From Sphingobacteriia bacterium (GTDB lineage Bacteria; Pseudomonadota; Alphaproteobacteria; Rickettsiales; 33-17): 64,000 bases of DNA. Positions 43,203-52,076 of the stretch are shown here, one piece after another. A program made the position numbers and the translations under genes. The notes beneath the pieces were generated by a model. The model did not search any database, was not told the DNA's origin, and worked only from the letters and a program-made list of their open reading frames with translations. How positions within the stretch are numbered: position 1 is the first letter of the stretch; every line of letters starts with the position of its first letter. The stretch spans positions 1 to 64,000 of the forward strand of contig JAFKLR010000006.1 of the NCBI GenBank assembly GCA_017304685.1. Direction: 5' to 3'.

Positions 43203-45711
43203 ATATTTTCCTCTCGACTTCACTTACAGCATCTTCTATTGATTTTCCTTGATTTAATTGCTCGTAAACAGCAAGTTTTACTTCTTTAGTTGTCGAATAT
43301 AATACTTTAGAGTAATTATCTAAATACAACCTACCAATACAATAACCATTAGGACTATCTATCATTATTTCAGAATATTTCTCATAAATTGTATTTAATG
43401 ATGAAACTAAAGCCTTTTGATGATTATCCATTGGATAACCTTCCTTAATATTATCTTTTTCAGCAATGTCAGTTATGCCATTCAAGTTTGATTGTTGTAG
43501 GGTGCATTTCCAGGCTGAATTATTAAAGCATGTTTTAGTTGATTCATTTTTAAAAAAATCTGCAATTTGTTGCGTTCCCATAGCAATACAGGCTTTTAGT
43601 TTCCTGGTTATACGATACCATTCTTCAATAAAATTACCCATTGTTGAGGATAATAAACGCCAGGATTCGTCAATTACTATTAAGCAAGGAACCGATCTAT
43701 ATTTTTGTAATAACACTGTATTAATTTGAATTAATATTATTTGAAATACTACAGCTAAAAGGTCATTTTTATCTTTAATATCATCTAATTCGTATACATT
43801 TAAATCAGAGGTAATATCAAAATTCGAAATGGTATTAAAATACCCTCCATAGGTTCCTTTTTCTCCAAAAGGAAAAAGCATTTGTCCTACATCATGCGCT
43901 CTTGGGTCATCAAGTGTAAAAAGAGCGTCTATTACATCTTGAATATTTGCTTTATTTCTTTTTAATTCCCAAGCTTTAAATATTGCTTGTTCTATAAAAG
44001 AATTTTCTATTGAAGTTGTCCCATGAAATGGAGAAGCCATTACCTGAATTATTCCTTTAATCGCTCTAATAATCTCTTTAAACTCTTCAAGGTCAGTATC
44101 ATCTATATTTGTAAAAGGGTTTAATTTTAAATTAGATCTTGGTGTAAATTCTACGAAATTTCCTTTGAGTAATGTGCATATATTTTCATATGACCTACCA
44201 ATATCTATTATAAATACTTTACCTCCCATACTTAGAACACTGGTAACAAGTTCTTGCATAAATACAGATTTTCCACTTCCAGACATTCCTGTAATACACA
44301 TATTATAATTCCCTTTATTATCAAAAGGATTAAAATAGAAAATCTGACCTCTTCTTCCTGATAATAATAAACCTGGCGTTACAGTACCTTTCCATTCTCC
44401 TTGAATAGGCATAAAAACAGCTGATTCATGACTTAAAGAAGTTTTACATTTTCTAAATCCTTTTAAGTAAAGCCAGTATTTTTCACCCCAAGACATAGGG
44501 AAAGCATTTAGTAATGCTGGTAAATGAATAAATTTATCACTAACAAGTTGCCATCCATGAGCTCTGTATAACATTATTAAAATTTGCTCACTTACTTCTA
44601 CTTGCCTTTTTTTTCCATAAAGAATCACTTGATAATGAGTGAAAACGATTCTACCGTCTGATTCAAGCGAACGTCTAACAAAATGCAATTCTTCAGATTG
44701 TTTAGTCAATTTACTATTAAACTTTATTAAAGACCTATTTTCAGCTTGATTATCTATCATCATTGATTTTGCAAGTATTTTAGACTTTAAAAGTGGGTCA
44801 TTTGGAATATGAGTACCGAAATGTATAATAAATGGAGTTCTTATCGTTCGATTGCTATTCATCAAGTCACCTATAAAATTATTCATCAAAGAAAGAGACC
44901 ATCTTGATGGATAATTTTTAACACTATAACTTTTGAATACTTTGTCATTTTCCCTTACGGAAATATAATCTTTATTGACTTCTAATAACGTATCATTTGA
45001 AACTATTTGGTCACATAAAGGTTCATATTTATTATAATTAAGATCCGAACTCGTTATATTATTATCTTCACTTAATATATCATCAATTACCCTAATTAAG
45101 CTTTCTGCATCAATTGATCTTGAATACAATTCATTTGATTTAAATATAGTACTAATTTGCTCTCTTATACTTTTAAGCCTTTCTAAAACGATTACCTCTT
45201 CCTCTTCATTTCTTTCGAGTAAAGGTTCAGAATATGAAATATATAATTTATAGTCCGTAAAACTTACTTCATTGTGTTGCGTGTTATTTTCTTTAAAATA
45301 TAATGCTCTTCTTTCTGCTAGCTTTTGAAAAATTTTATTAGGAGTTTGTTCTTTATATTCTTGATATTTATCTAAATAATCACCTATTTTTGGGCTTGAT
45401 ATAAAGGTAAATTGTAAGTTTGATCCTTCTGGTAATAAATATTGAAATATTTGAGAAAATGTTACTTGAACTTCATATTTTGCACTTGTTAAAGGTATAG
45501 CTTCTAATACAAACCCAATACTATTTTTATTAATAAAAATATTTTCATCTTTCAAGAAAGCTAAATAAGGTAAATAATCCGCAAATCCTTCTATACCAAG
45601 CAGATTTTCTACTGTTTCTCTAGTTTTTTGATAATCTCTTAACCTAATTTTTTCCTCCGAAATCAAAGGAAACAAAAAGCTTTTCAAGATATTTTTGAAA
45701 TATTTCATCAT
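43192..45711 (-). CDS. traC: TraC ATPase (VirB4 homologue)
   Basis: An 839-residue cytoplasmic/peripheral ATPase of the T4SS. The N-terminal half is the TraC_F domain (YLPYLAFLKDENIFINKNSI and following). Walker A is GMSGSGKSVFMQEL (about residue 473) and Walker B VPCLIVIDESWRLL (about 670), followed by ATRKLKACIAMGTQQIADFF-like motif RITRKLKACIAMGTQQ. Powers pilus subunit assembly. Its ATG follows the traV stop without spacing. Confidence 0.96.
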   Translation of the reverse strand: MMKYFKNILKSFLFPLISEEKIRLRDYQKTRETVENLLGIEGFADYLPYLAFLKDENIFINKNSIGFVLEAIPLTSAKYEVQVTFSQIFQYLLPEGSNLQFTFISSPKIGDYLDKYQEYKEQTPNKIFQKLAERRALYFKENNTQHNEVSFTDYKLYISYSEPLLERNEEEEVIVLERLKSIREQISTIFKSNELYSRSIDAESLIRVIDDILSEDNNITSSDLNYNKYEPLCDQIVSNDTLLEVNKDYISVRENDKVFKSYSVKNYPSRWSLSLMNNFIGDLMNSNRTIRTPFIIHFGTHIPNDPLLKSKILAKSMMIDNQAENRSLIKFNSKLTKQSEELHFVRRSLESDGRIVFTHYQVILYGKKRQVEVSEQILIMLYRAHGWQLVSDKFIHLPALLNAFPMSWGEKYWLYLKGFRKCKTSLSHESAVFMPIQGEWKGTVTPGLLLSGRRGQIFYFNPFDNKGNYNMCITGMSGSGKSVFMQELVTSVLSMGGKVFIIDIGRSYENICTLLKGNFVEFTPRSNLKLNPFTNIDDTDLEEFKEIIRAIKGIIQVMASPFHGTTSIENSFIEQAIFKAWELKRNKANIQDVIDALFTLDDPRAHDVGQMLFPFGEKGTYGGYFNTISNFDITSDLNVYELDDIKDKNDLLAVVFQIILIQINTVLLQKYRSVPCLIVIDESWRLLSSTMGNFIEEWYRITRKLKACIAMGTQQIADFFKNESTKTCFNNSAWKCTLQQSNLNGITDIAEKDNIKEGYPMDNHQKALVSSLNTIYEKYSEIMIDSPNGYCIGRLYLDNYSKVLYSTTKEVKLAVYEQLNQGKSIEDAVSEVERKIYGI

Positions 45712-46017
45712 TTAATTCATTGGTACATTGATATAAAAATCTTCTATTTTATTGCCATTATGATCAGTATGGGCTTTAATTAAGACTGGAAGGTAGCTTG
45801 TAATGCTAGAATTACTGGTTTTATTTAACTTTTCTTCAGTTATAATTTTTTTTTCGATATATTTTTCTTCATTATTTACTTTACCATTATCTATAACTGA
45901 ATGAACTTCTGATACAGATAAACAACCCAGACCATCTTTAGCTTTACAAGTAAAATCTCTTTTATAAGTGGTACATGCAGTTAATGATAATAATAATAAA
46001 AGAGGAATTTTATTCAT
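45712..46017 (-). CDS. traV: TraV outer-membrane lipoprotein
   Basis: A lipoprotein signal with lipobox LTAC (Cys15), then the TraV pattern CKAKDGLGCLSVSEVHSVI. At 101 residues it is shorter than F TraV (171), lacking much of the variable C-terminal region, but its end with PVLIKAHTDHNGNKIEDFYINVP matches the part that binds TraB/TraK (VirB7-like). Overlaps traB by 8 bases. Confidence 0.88.
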   Translation of the reverse strand: MNKIPLLLLLSLTACTTYKRDFTCKAKDGLGCLSVSEVHSVIDNGKVNNEEKYIEKKIITEEKLNKTSNSSITSYLPVLIKAHTDHNGNKIEDFYINVPMN

Positions 46018-47227
46018 TGCTTACTCCTTTATTCAAATTATTAGCTTTGTTTCTCGCCTTATTTCTTACTTCTGAAATTGTTTCATGAACGTTTTTACTA
46101 CCTATCAATGCAGCTTCTGTGAAAACAATATCTACATTTCGACCTGCAGCAACTTCGATAATTGGTTGAATATTTTCAGCTTTATCTATGTGATATTGAG
46201 CATATCTTTCTAAACTATTTGCAGCCCCTTCAGAAAGATTGTTTGTTAAGCGCTGATCCAACGGAGGAGATTGAATCTTTCCATTAGCAGTAAAAGGATT
46301 AATTAAAACAGATTGAGGAGTTATAGTTTTACCTAGGCCACTTAATACACCCCCCATTAAACTATGTTCTAAAAATTGATATTCTTTTGAAACAACCTTT
46401 CCTCTTACACCCGCCTCAGAATCTTCTCCTGCAACATATCCTGCAATGGCTGTTTCGATTATTTCCCCAGTTTTTTTATTAACACAGGACATTTTTTCTG
46501 TACGCATATAAACCCTTTCACTGGACAAATCACCATAACCACTTGCTGTAACATGGCAATCTACTAAATCTCCTCTAAATTTATTTGGTAAAATTGCTCT
46601 ATCAATGATTCTTAAAAGAACTGGTCTTGGGTCTGCTTGGGAAGAAAGAGATGTGGAAGCAGCAACACCCCCTACGATTTTTTCTTTAGCTGAACTACCT
46701 GCAGGAATCGTATTATCAATAGTTTTAACTACTTCATCTGCTATTCCAGATTTTTCATTTACAAGTTTTATTCCAAATTTCTTTATTTGTGGAGTAATAA
46801 TATTACCTTCATTGTCCAAAGGAATTGGTTTAAGATTTTCATTTCCAATCAGTTTTTCTTGATAATTTTCCTCAATTTTCTTTATTTCTTGATTAAAGAA
46901 TTTGGTTTGTTCTTCTCGTTTTTCCAATTCTTCCTTATACTTCTCTTTTAAACTTAACAATTCTTGTTTAAGCTCATAGAATTCATTTTCTACGGTTAGC
47001 TGCTTATTTTCTATATCTGCACGCCATACAGTTTCTATATCTTTATTATCTATGGGTTTATCTAAACCAACTGTATAAGTTGATTTTGCTTCAATTATTT
47101 TTATTTGCCTTTTTTTTAAAGCAAGTGACACTACGCTAAGAATTAACGCTATAATAATTGTGCCTATTGCTAATCTGAGTAAGTTCTGTCTTTTTTTAAT
47201 AAGATTACTTATATAGTGTATTTTCAT
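46010..47227 (-). CDS. traB: TraB channel core protein (VirB10-like)
   Basis: A membrane span at residues 19-37 (LRLAIGTIIIALILSVVSLAL) is followed by a coiled coil (about 75-125) and a C-terminal VirB10-like domain, containing PVLLRIIDRAILPNKFRGDL, DCHVTASGYGDLSSERVYMR and SCVNKKTGEIIE. It spans both membranes and links the inner complex with TraK and TraV. Length 405 compared with 475 in F; the proline-rich stretch of F TraB is reduced. GAGGG lies 6 bases before the ATG. Confidence 0.94.
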   Translation of the reverse strand: MKIHYISNLIKKRQNLLRLAIGTIIIALILSVVSLALKKRQIKIIEAKSTYTVGLDKPIDNKDIETVWRADIENKQLTVENEFYELKQELLSLKEKYKEELEKREEQTKFFNQEIKKIEENYQEKLIGNENLKPIPLDNEGNIITPQIKKFGIKLVNEKSGIADEVVKTIDNTIPAGSSAKEKIVGGVAASTSLSSQADPRPVLLRIIDRAILPNKFRGDLVDCHVTASGYGDLSSERVYMRTEKMSCVNKKTGEIIETAIAGYVAGEDSEAGVRGKVVSKEYQFLEHSLMGGVLSGLGKTITPQSVLINPFTANGKIQSPPLDQRLTNNLSEGAANSLERYAQYHIDKAENIQPIIEVAAGRNVDIVFTEAALIGSKNVHETISEVRNKARNKANNLNKGVSNE

Positions 47228-47910
47228 TTTGCCCTCACTATATAAGCTTCAGTTACTTCATTAGGCTTTAATTCTTTTTTTAAGATTGCTATTGCTAATA
47301 TTTTAGAATTTGTAGGAATAGTATTTTCAGTAATTATTTTTAATTCTTTACTGATGTTTTTTACTTTAAATTTTTCACCCTTGTATTTTTCTTTATTTAT
47401 TTCGCTAATTTTTGTTAGGGTTATTGATTTATCAAGAACTAGGCTTGCAGATAAACCTTTGATATTATCTGATTTAATAAGGTCTTTAATGATACTTACA
47501 ATGTCATCCGTGTAATTTAAAGTTTTAGTTTTATCTTCTATTTCGGCCATTAAATTGGGTTTATTAGATATTAGTTGGACTGTCTCTCCTAAATTTAAAT
47601 TATCATTAACTTTAATATTTACATCTTGTACAATACCCATTTCTGAAACTAACGTTATTGATGTTTCTTTAATCAAAGAACTTGCCGGTCTTATATATAA
47701 TTGACCTAAATTTTCATCGGCTTCTAATATTAAATCCTCTGCATTACTGAATAGGTTTTTAATTCTGTCATTTTTAAAGTATATTCTTGTCAAGTGGTTA
47801 GTTGGTATTACAACATTTATCCTTTCATTTTCATTAATGACTATATTTTGATTAGCATCACCAATTAATGGAAAAAATAGACTCAAGATAAAATAAAAAT
47901 ATTTCCGCAT
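47224..47910 (-). CDS. traK: TraK channel protein (VirB9-like)
   Basis: The ATG at 47910 is preferred; it opens a signal peptide (MRKYFYFILSLFFPLIGDA) and lies one base after the traE stop, whereas an upstream frame start would overlap traE by 68 bases. The secreted 210-residue part has the TraK core: ERINVVIPTNHLTRIYF, LYIRPASSLIKETSITLVSEMG and a C-terminal strand region. Forms the outer-membrane core with TraV and TraB. Confidence 0.9.
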   Translation of the reverse strand: MRKYFYFILSLFFPLIGDANQNIVINENERINVVIPTNHLTRIYFKNDRIKNLFSNAEDLILEADENLGQLYIRPASSLIKETSITLVSEMGIVQDVNIKVNDNLNLGETVQLISNKPNLMAEIEDKTKTLNYTDDIVSIIKDLIKSDNIKGLSASLVLDKSITLTKISEINKEKYKGEKFKVKNISKELKIITENTIPTNSKILAIAILKKELKPNEVTEAYIVRAK

Positions 47911-47911
47911 T

Positions 47912-48523
47912 TTAACCTCTTGGCTGATTATTTCCCAAACTATCAATTTGGTTAGTAGTTTCTGGCTGATTGTTCTCATCTAATTTATTAAATGACTTTA
48001 GACGTAGCGCTCCTGCTAAATAAGAAAATGTAATTAAATACTTCCTATTTTCTTCAATAACTTTCCTATCACTTACAAAAGCAATAAATTTTCCGGATAT
48101 AACAGCAGTAAGGTCTTTATCGTTTATGATTATATTTTCAGGATAAAAAACAGTATCCATTCTCAAACGTGTATAAGTTTCCTTTAGCTTTTGAATTGAA
48201 TAAAAAATGTCTCGCATATAATATGCATCAGCATGCTGCATTAAAAAACTTACATGAAATTCAAAGTTTTCATAATGAATATTGAGTAAATAATGAGTAA
48301 AATATGGTATCATTTGATCTAAATAACCTTCTGAAACTTTTGAATTTGTTACCCAAAATGAATCTTTCATATTTACAGGGGTTATAATTATCTTTTCTTC
48401 CATTGAATAAATTTTCATAACTAATAAAAAATTCGTTATTAATAGTAATGCGCAAACTGAGAATGCTATTCTCTTCTGACCTACAATAGCTAATTTTTGT
48501 AAGTGTAATTTATCAACAAACAT
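47912..48523 (-). CDS. traE: TraE channel protein (VirB5/VirB8-like)
   Basis: A membrane span at about residues 18-37 (RIAFSVCALLLITNFLLVMKIY) and a periplasmic domain of 160 residues with SFWVTNSKVSEGYLDQMIPYFTHYLLNI and TVFYPENIIINDKDLTAVISGKF, characteristic of TraE. Length 203 compared with 188 in F. TraE, TraL and pilin genes are in the F order at the start of the operon. Confidence 0.93.
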   Translation of the reverse strand: MFVDKLHLQKLAIVGQKRIAFSVCALLLITNFLLVMKIYSMEEKIIITPVNMKDSFWVTNSKVSEGYLDQMIPYFTHYLLNIHYENFEFHVSFLMQHADAYYMRDIFYSIQKLKETYTRLRMDTVFYPENIIINDKDLTAVISGKFIAFVSDRKVIEENRKYLITFSYLAGALRLKSFNKLDENNQPETTNQIDSLGNNQPRG

Positions 48524-48526
48524 TTT

Positions 48527-48862
48527 TTATTTTCCTAAATAACGCCGAATATAAGATGGTGGCATTCTAAGGGTAGGTGTATTTATTTTTCTTAAAGTTA
48601 TTCCTATTGGCTTTGTATTTAGATACCAATATGTTATTTGTTCTAAATGAATTACATTTAAGGGCAGTTTACTTTTTATTGATCTTAAAAGGCCAAAGGT
48701 TATAGGAGCGAACAATATTATATATAATTTATTTAATGGGTTAGTATTGGCAAAAATCCCTATTAATATAGGTAAGCTTAATGCTAAAAATTCATCTAAT
48801 GACCAAAACAAATATTTTTTTGGTTGATCAAGTAATTTAGTAATAATAAAGTCATCGCTCAT
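48527..48862 (-). CDS. traL: TraL pilus assembly membrane protein
   Basis: A 111-residue protein with two close hydrophobic spans (about 25-55, LALSLPILIGIFANTNPLNKLYIILFAPITFG), preceded by DQPKKYLFWSLDEFLAL, and with a conserved tail (LEQITYWYLNTKPI). This is the TraL (VirB3-like) pattern. AAGG lies 5 bases before the ATG. Confidence 0.9.
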   Translation of the reverse strand: MSDDFIITKLLDQPKKYLFWSLDEFLALSLPILIGIFANTNPLNKLYIILFAPITFGLLRSIKSKLPLNVIHLEQITYWYLNTKPIGITLRKINTPTLRMPPSYIRRYLGK

Positions 48863-48873
48863 ATACCTTTACC

Positions 48874-49212
48874 TTATGAAGCTATATTTGGGAAACAATT
48901 TGAGAGTACCACTTGTCCATATACCGAAAATAAAGCTAAACAAATGGCAAGTACAAAAGCAAATAGCACTTGTTTCATAACTAAAGAAGCACCAACCATA
49001 AATAATATTGCAACCATTACCCCATAATATGCTTTTTCAATAGTTCCGTAGGATTTATCTAAAGAAATAGTTAGAGCATCTGAAACTGTTCCTCTTGAAC
49101 TATGGTTTGCGGCAATGCTTACATTTATATTTGTAAAACTTATTATAAAAACAAATATTGTTATTATTTTCTTAAATGAAGATTTATAATTTAAAATTAT
49201 ATTATTAAGCAT
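48874..49212 (-). CDS. TraA-type (F) propilin
   Basis: A long leader of about 35 residues (ending VSIAANH) precedes a short mature pilin with two hydrophobic helices: YYGVMVAILFMVGASLVM and VLFAFVLAICLALFSVYGQVVL, separated by a short basic loop. The position directly upstream of traL matches the F pilin gene. AAAGGAG precedes ATG by 8 bases. F pilin is called traA; the symbol is left out here to avoid confusion with the relaxase. No TraQ or TraX is seen. Confidence 0.85.
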   Translation of the reverse strand: MLNNIILNYKSSFKKIITIFVFIISFTNINVSIAANHSSRGTVSDALTISLDKSYGTIEKAYYGVMVAILFMVGASLVMKQVLFAFVLAICLALFSVYGQVVLSNCFPNIAS

Positions 49213-49213
49213 C

Positions 49214-49456
49214 TTAAGCTCCTTTCTCTTGTTTATTTTGAGATAATTTATTCTGTAGTGCTTTTATAACCTCGGCTTGTTCTTTTATAATCTCGATATT
49301 AGCTTCGATTAATATTGTTAGTTTATTCATGTAATCTTTTCTTATCTTTTCAGTTACAATTTCTTTGATTAAGATTGTAAATAATAAGAATAACGCTATT
49401 ATTGAAACATTTATTGCAAATAAATGATTAATTTTTGAATTATTATCGGTTTTCAT
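49214..49456 (-). CDS. Small membrane/coiled-coil protein at head of tra operon
   Basis: The ATG at 49456 gives an 80-residue protein overlapping the preceding small ORF by 14 bases. One membrane span (NVSIIALFLLFTILI) and a C-terminal coiled coil (KLTILIEANIEIIKEQAEVIKALQNKL). The coiled coil shares the pattern of the next-upstream 51-residue peptide (IELLNEQTDLIKELKN), so the two are related and may pair. Function unknown. Confidence 0.6.
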   Translation of the reverse strand: MKTDNNSKINHLFAINVSIIALFLLFTILIKEIVTEKIRKDYMNKLTILIEANIEIIKEQAEVIKALQNKLSQNKQEKGA

Positions 49457-49598
49457 TATATACATCGTTTTCAAGTCTATTATGAGATAAATAATTCTTT
49501 AATTCTTTAATCAGATCAGTTTGCTCATTAAGAAGTTCAATATTTGTTTTAATTAATGCTACTAACCTATTCATTGAATCCTCGATTGTATTTTCCAT
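49443..49598 (-). CDS. Small coiled-coil peptide
   Basis: A 51-codon frame, ATG at 49598, preceded by AAGGCTAAG. The product (MENTIEDSMNRLVALIKTNI, then ELLNEQTDLIKELKNYL) is one amphipathic helix with similarity to the coiled coil of the following protein. It overlaps the start of that gene, which supports translation as a coupled pair. Confidence 0.5.
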   Translation of the reverse strand: MENTIEDSMNRLVALIKTNIELLNEQTDLIKELKNYLSHNRLENDVYNENR

Positions 49599-49608
49599 AA
49601 ACTTAGCC

Positions 49609-49821
49609 TTAATTTACATTGTTACACTTTGATCTTAATTTTATTTCTCTTTCAAGAAGCCCTTTAAGATCATAAAGGTTGCTATTATACTTTTTTAAAA
49701 TAAAATCGATCTCGCTAATCATTTTATATTTATCTGAAATAGAAGTTTTATTAATCTCTCTTAATTCATTTAAAATTAGCACCAACTGTAAAAAATCAGC
49801 TTTTTCCAATTTTAATGTCAT
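49609..49821 (-). CDS. Small helical protein, first gene of the tra operon
   Basis: ATG at 49821 with a purine-rich AAGAGAAGAGAG upstream; a TTG eight codons earlier is the alternative. The 70-residue product is helical (LKLEKADFLQLVLILNELREINK) with a basic tail. No family recognised. It is the first frame downstream of the operator region and could be a regulator or accessory of the small membrane proteins that follow. Confidence 0.5.
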   Translation of the reverse strand: MTLKLEKADFLQLVLILNELREINKTSISDKYKMISEIDFILKKYNSNLYDLKGLLEREIKLRSKCNNVN

Positions 49822-49889
49822 CTCTCTTCTCTTCTTCCAAAACAAAAAAATAATAATTATGCAAAATTTATTTATTTTATATTTCTGTG

Positions 49890-49996
49890 GTACGTCTCAC
49901 TCGTACTACCGAAATTTCTTGATTTTTTCCTAAACCGAATATATTTATACCTCATAAAAATATTAAATCAAGTAAAAAGTACGACTGGGTAGTATT
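49890..49996. promoter_or_regulatory. Operator-like sites between tra operon and repressor
   Basis: GTACG and CGTAC flank TCTCACT at 49890-49906, a perfect 5-7-5 dyad. A related sequence AGTACGACTGGGTAGTATT at 49978-49996 matches the reverse complement of the first (AGTACGAGTGAGACGTACC) at 13 of 19 positions. These sites stand before the tra operon and before the divergent HTH-repressor gene, the layout of a repressor-controlled divergent promoter. Confidence 0.55.
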
Positions 49997-50020
49997 TTTT
50001 ACTAAAAATGTTGAATATAT

Positions 50021-50800
50021 ATGAATTTACATAAATGTTTATTAAGGCTAAAAATAAATAAAATAACCTTAAAAACTCATAAAAACACTTTAATGACTTC
50101 TCGTGAAAAAATTGATTTAAATACTATTGGTGGCAGAATTACTTTTCTTAGAAGATTAGTAGGCATTACAAGGCCTGACATTGAAGCAAAGTATGGGTTC
50201 AAAGAAACAACCCTTTACTCTTATGAATGCGGACGAAAACCTATTACTAGCAATGGTTTAAATAAATGTTTAACTATTTTTAGAAATGAAGGTATCATTG
50301 TCACTGAAGAATGGTTAAAATTTGGACAAGGGCCTGATCCTGTTATAAATGCTGATAAAACCTCTTTAATAATTGGCAAAAGTAGTAGTTCCTTTCTTTC
50401 TAATAAAGAGATCGATATTGTACAAGAAATAGAGTTTTTCAAGAGTATTTATCCAGATCTATTATTTCATTTTGTTAATAATGCAGAAATGTCTCCCCAA
50501 TTTAATGCCGGCGATTACATTGCTGGTAGTTATTTCACAAATGAAGAATATCTAAAAGAAATGGATAGCTTTCATAATATTGACTGTATTATTGTTTTAA
50601 GTAGTGGCGAACAAATATTTAGGAAAATTATTGTAGATAGTAATAAAAACTATAGTTTCAATTGTAATAACCCAAGTGTGGCAAAGGATCCCTTTCTATA
50701 TAATTTAACAATAAAAAAGATTGCTCCAGTCATATTTCATAGAATCAAAACAAAAGAAGAATTTATTAAACTTAAACAAAAAAATACGGTTTCTACTTAA
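50021..50800 (+). CDS. Phage-type repressor, HTH plus S24-like domain
   Basis: An ATG at 50021 is used; an internal ATG (50093, MTSREKIDLNTIGG) could be the true start since no ribosome-binding site is good at either. Residues 35-95 are an Xre-type helix-turn-helix (GGRITFLRRLVGITRPDIEAKYGFKETTLYSYECG). Residues 140-250 resemble the LexA/CI C-terminal domain (FVNNAEMSPQFNAGDYIAGSYF, GEQIFRKIIVD), but the Ser of the usual G-x-SM-P motif is not present, so autocleavage is unlikely. It is divergent from the tra operon and probably represses it. It converges with the histidine kinase gene, overlapping it by 8 bases. Confidence 0.8.
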   Translation: MNLHKCLLRLKINKITLKTHKNTLMTSREKIDLNTIGGRITFLRRLVGITRPDIEAKYGFKETTLYSYECGRKPITSNGLNKCLTIFRNEGIIVTEEWLKFGQGPDPVINADKTSLIIGKSSSSFLSNKEIDIVQEIEFFKSIYPDLLFHFVNNAEMSPQFNAGDYIAGSYFTNEEYLKEMDSFHNIDCIIVLSSGEQIFRKIIVDSNKNYSFNCNNPSVAKDPFLYNLTIKKIAPVIFHRIKTKEEFIKLKQKNTVST

Positions 50801-52076
50801 TATAAGGGAAAGTCAGTTTAAACTCTGTAAAGTGTCCTTCAAGCGAATTACAGCTTATATCCCCTTTAAATGAATGCATAACTACTTTACAAAAATATAA
50901 TCCCAAACCTGTACTAAAGGCATTTTTAGAATAAAATCTTTCAAAAATATATGGGAGGTTTTCACTAGAAATACCCTTACCAGTATCCCTAAAGAATAAA
51001 TAATTTGCCCTTTCATCTCTTTTACCCCAAATTTCAATAATACTTTCTTTTTTTGCATGGAATAGGGCATTTTTAATTAAATTAAATAATACGTGCTTAA
51101 TTAAGGTTTCTTCACCTAGAAAATTGAAATTTGTCTCTTTTTCATGCCAAACAACTTTTTTCAAAGATGAAGAAGTGAAAGGGTATTCATCTAAAGCTTG
51201 TTGAATACAGGTACGAATATTACATCTTCTTAATTTTTTTTCTTCAATATTTTCGTTTAATTTATAACTAAACATGTCGTTTATATTATAAATTTTTTTT
51301 ATTATTTCTTTTATATCATTGTGAGTATTTTTAATTATTTCGTACTTTGCTTCTCCTAGTTTTTCCTTCAAAATACCTGCTTTTACAGCCTTTTCATAAA
51401 CACTATAAAAATAAGGTAAATTAGATTCTAAAGAAGAACTATGTAAATTTAAAGCAGCGAAAGGTGTATTTAATTCATGAGCAAGGATACCATTGATAAA
51501 TTTATAATTATTTATTGTTTCTTGCTCTATTAAATTTTTCTTTCTCGAAAAAACTATTACAATTATGAAGGATATAATATATGTATATAAAAATACGAAA
51601 AAGTTTTCATGCTGAATAATTAAATAAGGAATTATCATTAAGCAATTAGTTTTAATATACACTAATGTTGCAAAACCAAATCCTATAGAAAAAAATGCAA
51701 TAAATGTTAACCAATCGGTTAATGTAGCCAACATAAAAAGTGATAAAGCATTACCTATTAAAGCTTCAATCTTATAACTATTATTAAAAACAATTAAAGT
51801 AGATAAAAAAGGAAGACAGTAAAATAGTACAATTAACCAATAAAATCTTAAGTATTTTAATAGATTTTCAGGTAACATTTCATAAAACATTAATATTATG
51901 CTTAATGTAACCCCTACAAGTTGAAAAGGATTTTGAGCAAAATTTAATGTTGGATGTAAACATATCAATATAAAACTTGCTAGGAAATAAATAGCAAAAC
52001 TTTGATATTGATGGTAGATTTCATCTGTGCGTTCATAACAAAAACGTGATAATTTATCGAATACACTAACTTTCAT
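50793..52076 (-). CDS. Membrane sensor histidine kinase
   Basis: Residues 25-180 hold six to seven hydrophobic segments with no large extracellular loop, PAS or HAMP domain. The HisKA phosphoacceptor is in GILAHELNTPFAALNLHS (His about 201). The ATPase domain shows the N box VLFNLIKNALFHAKK, G1 FRDTGKGIS, F box YIFERFYSK and G2 STGLGLYFCK. This plan (multi-span sensor directly on the kinase core) is that of autoinducer or lipid-signal sensors such as CqsS/LqsS, but no homology is claimed. It overlaps the response regulator gene by 11 bases and is its likely partner. Confidence 0.9.
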   Translation of the reverse strand: MKVSVFDKLSRFCYERTDEIYHQYQSFAIYFLASFILICLHPTLNFAQNPFQLVGVTLSIILMFYEMLPENLLKYLRFYWLIVLFYCLPFLSTLIVFNNSYKIEALIGNALSLFMLATLTDWLTFIAFFSIGFGFATLVYIKTNCLMIIPYLIIQHENFFVFLYTYIISFIIVIVFSRKKNLIEQETINNYKFINGILAHELNTPFAALNLHSSSLESNLPYFYSVYEKAVKAGILKEKLGEAKYEIIKNTHNDIKEIIKKIYNINDMFSYKLNENIEEKKLRRCNIRTCIQQALDEYPFTSSSLKKVVWHEKETNFNFLGEETLIKHVLFNLIKNALFHAKKESIIEIWGKRDERANYLFFRDTGKGISSENLPYIFERFYSKNAFSTGLGLYFCKVVMHSFKGDISCNSLEGHFTEFKLTFPYIK

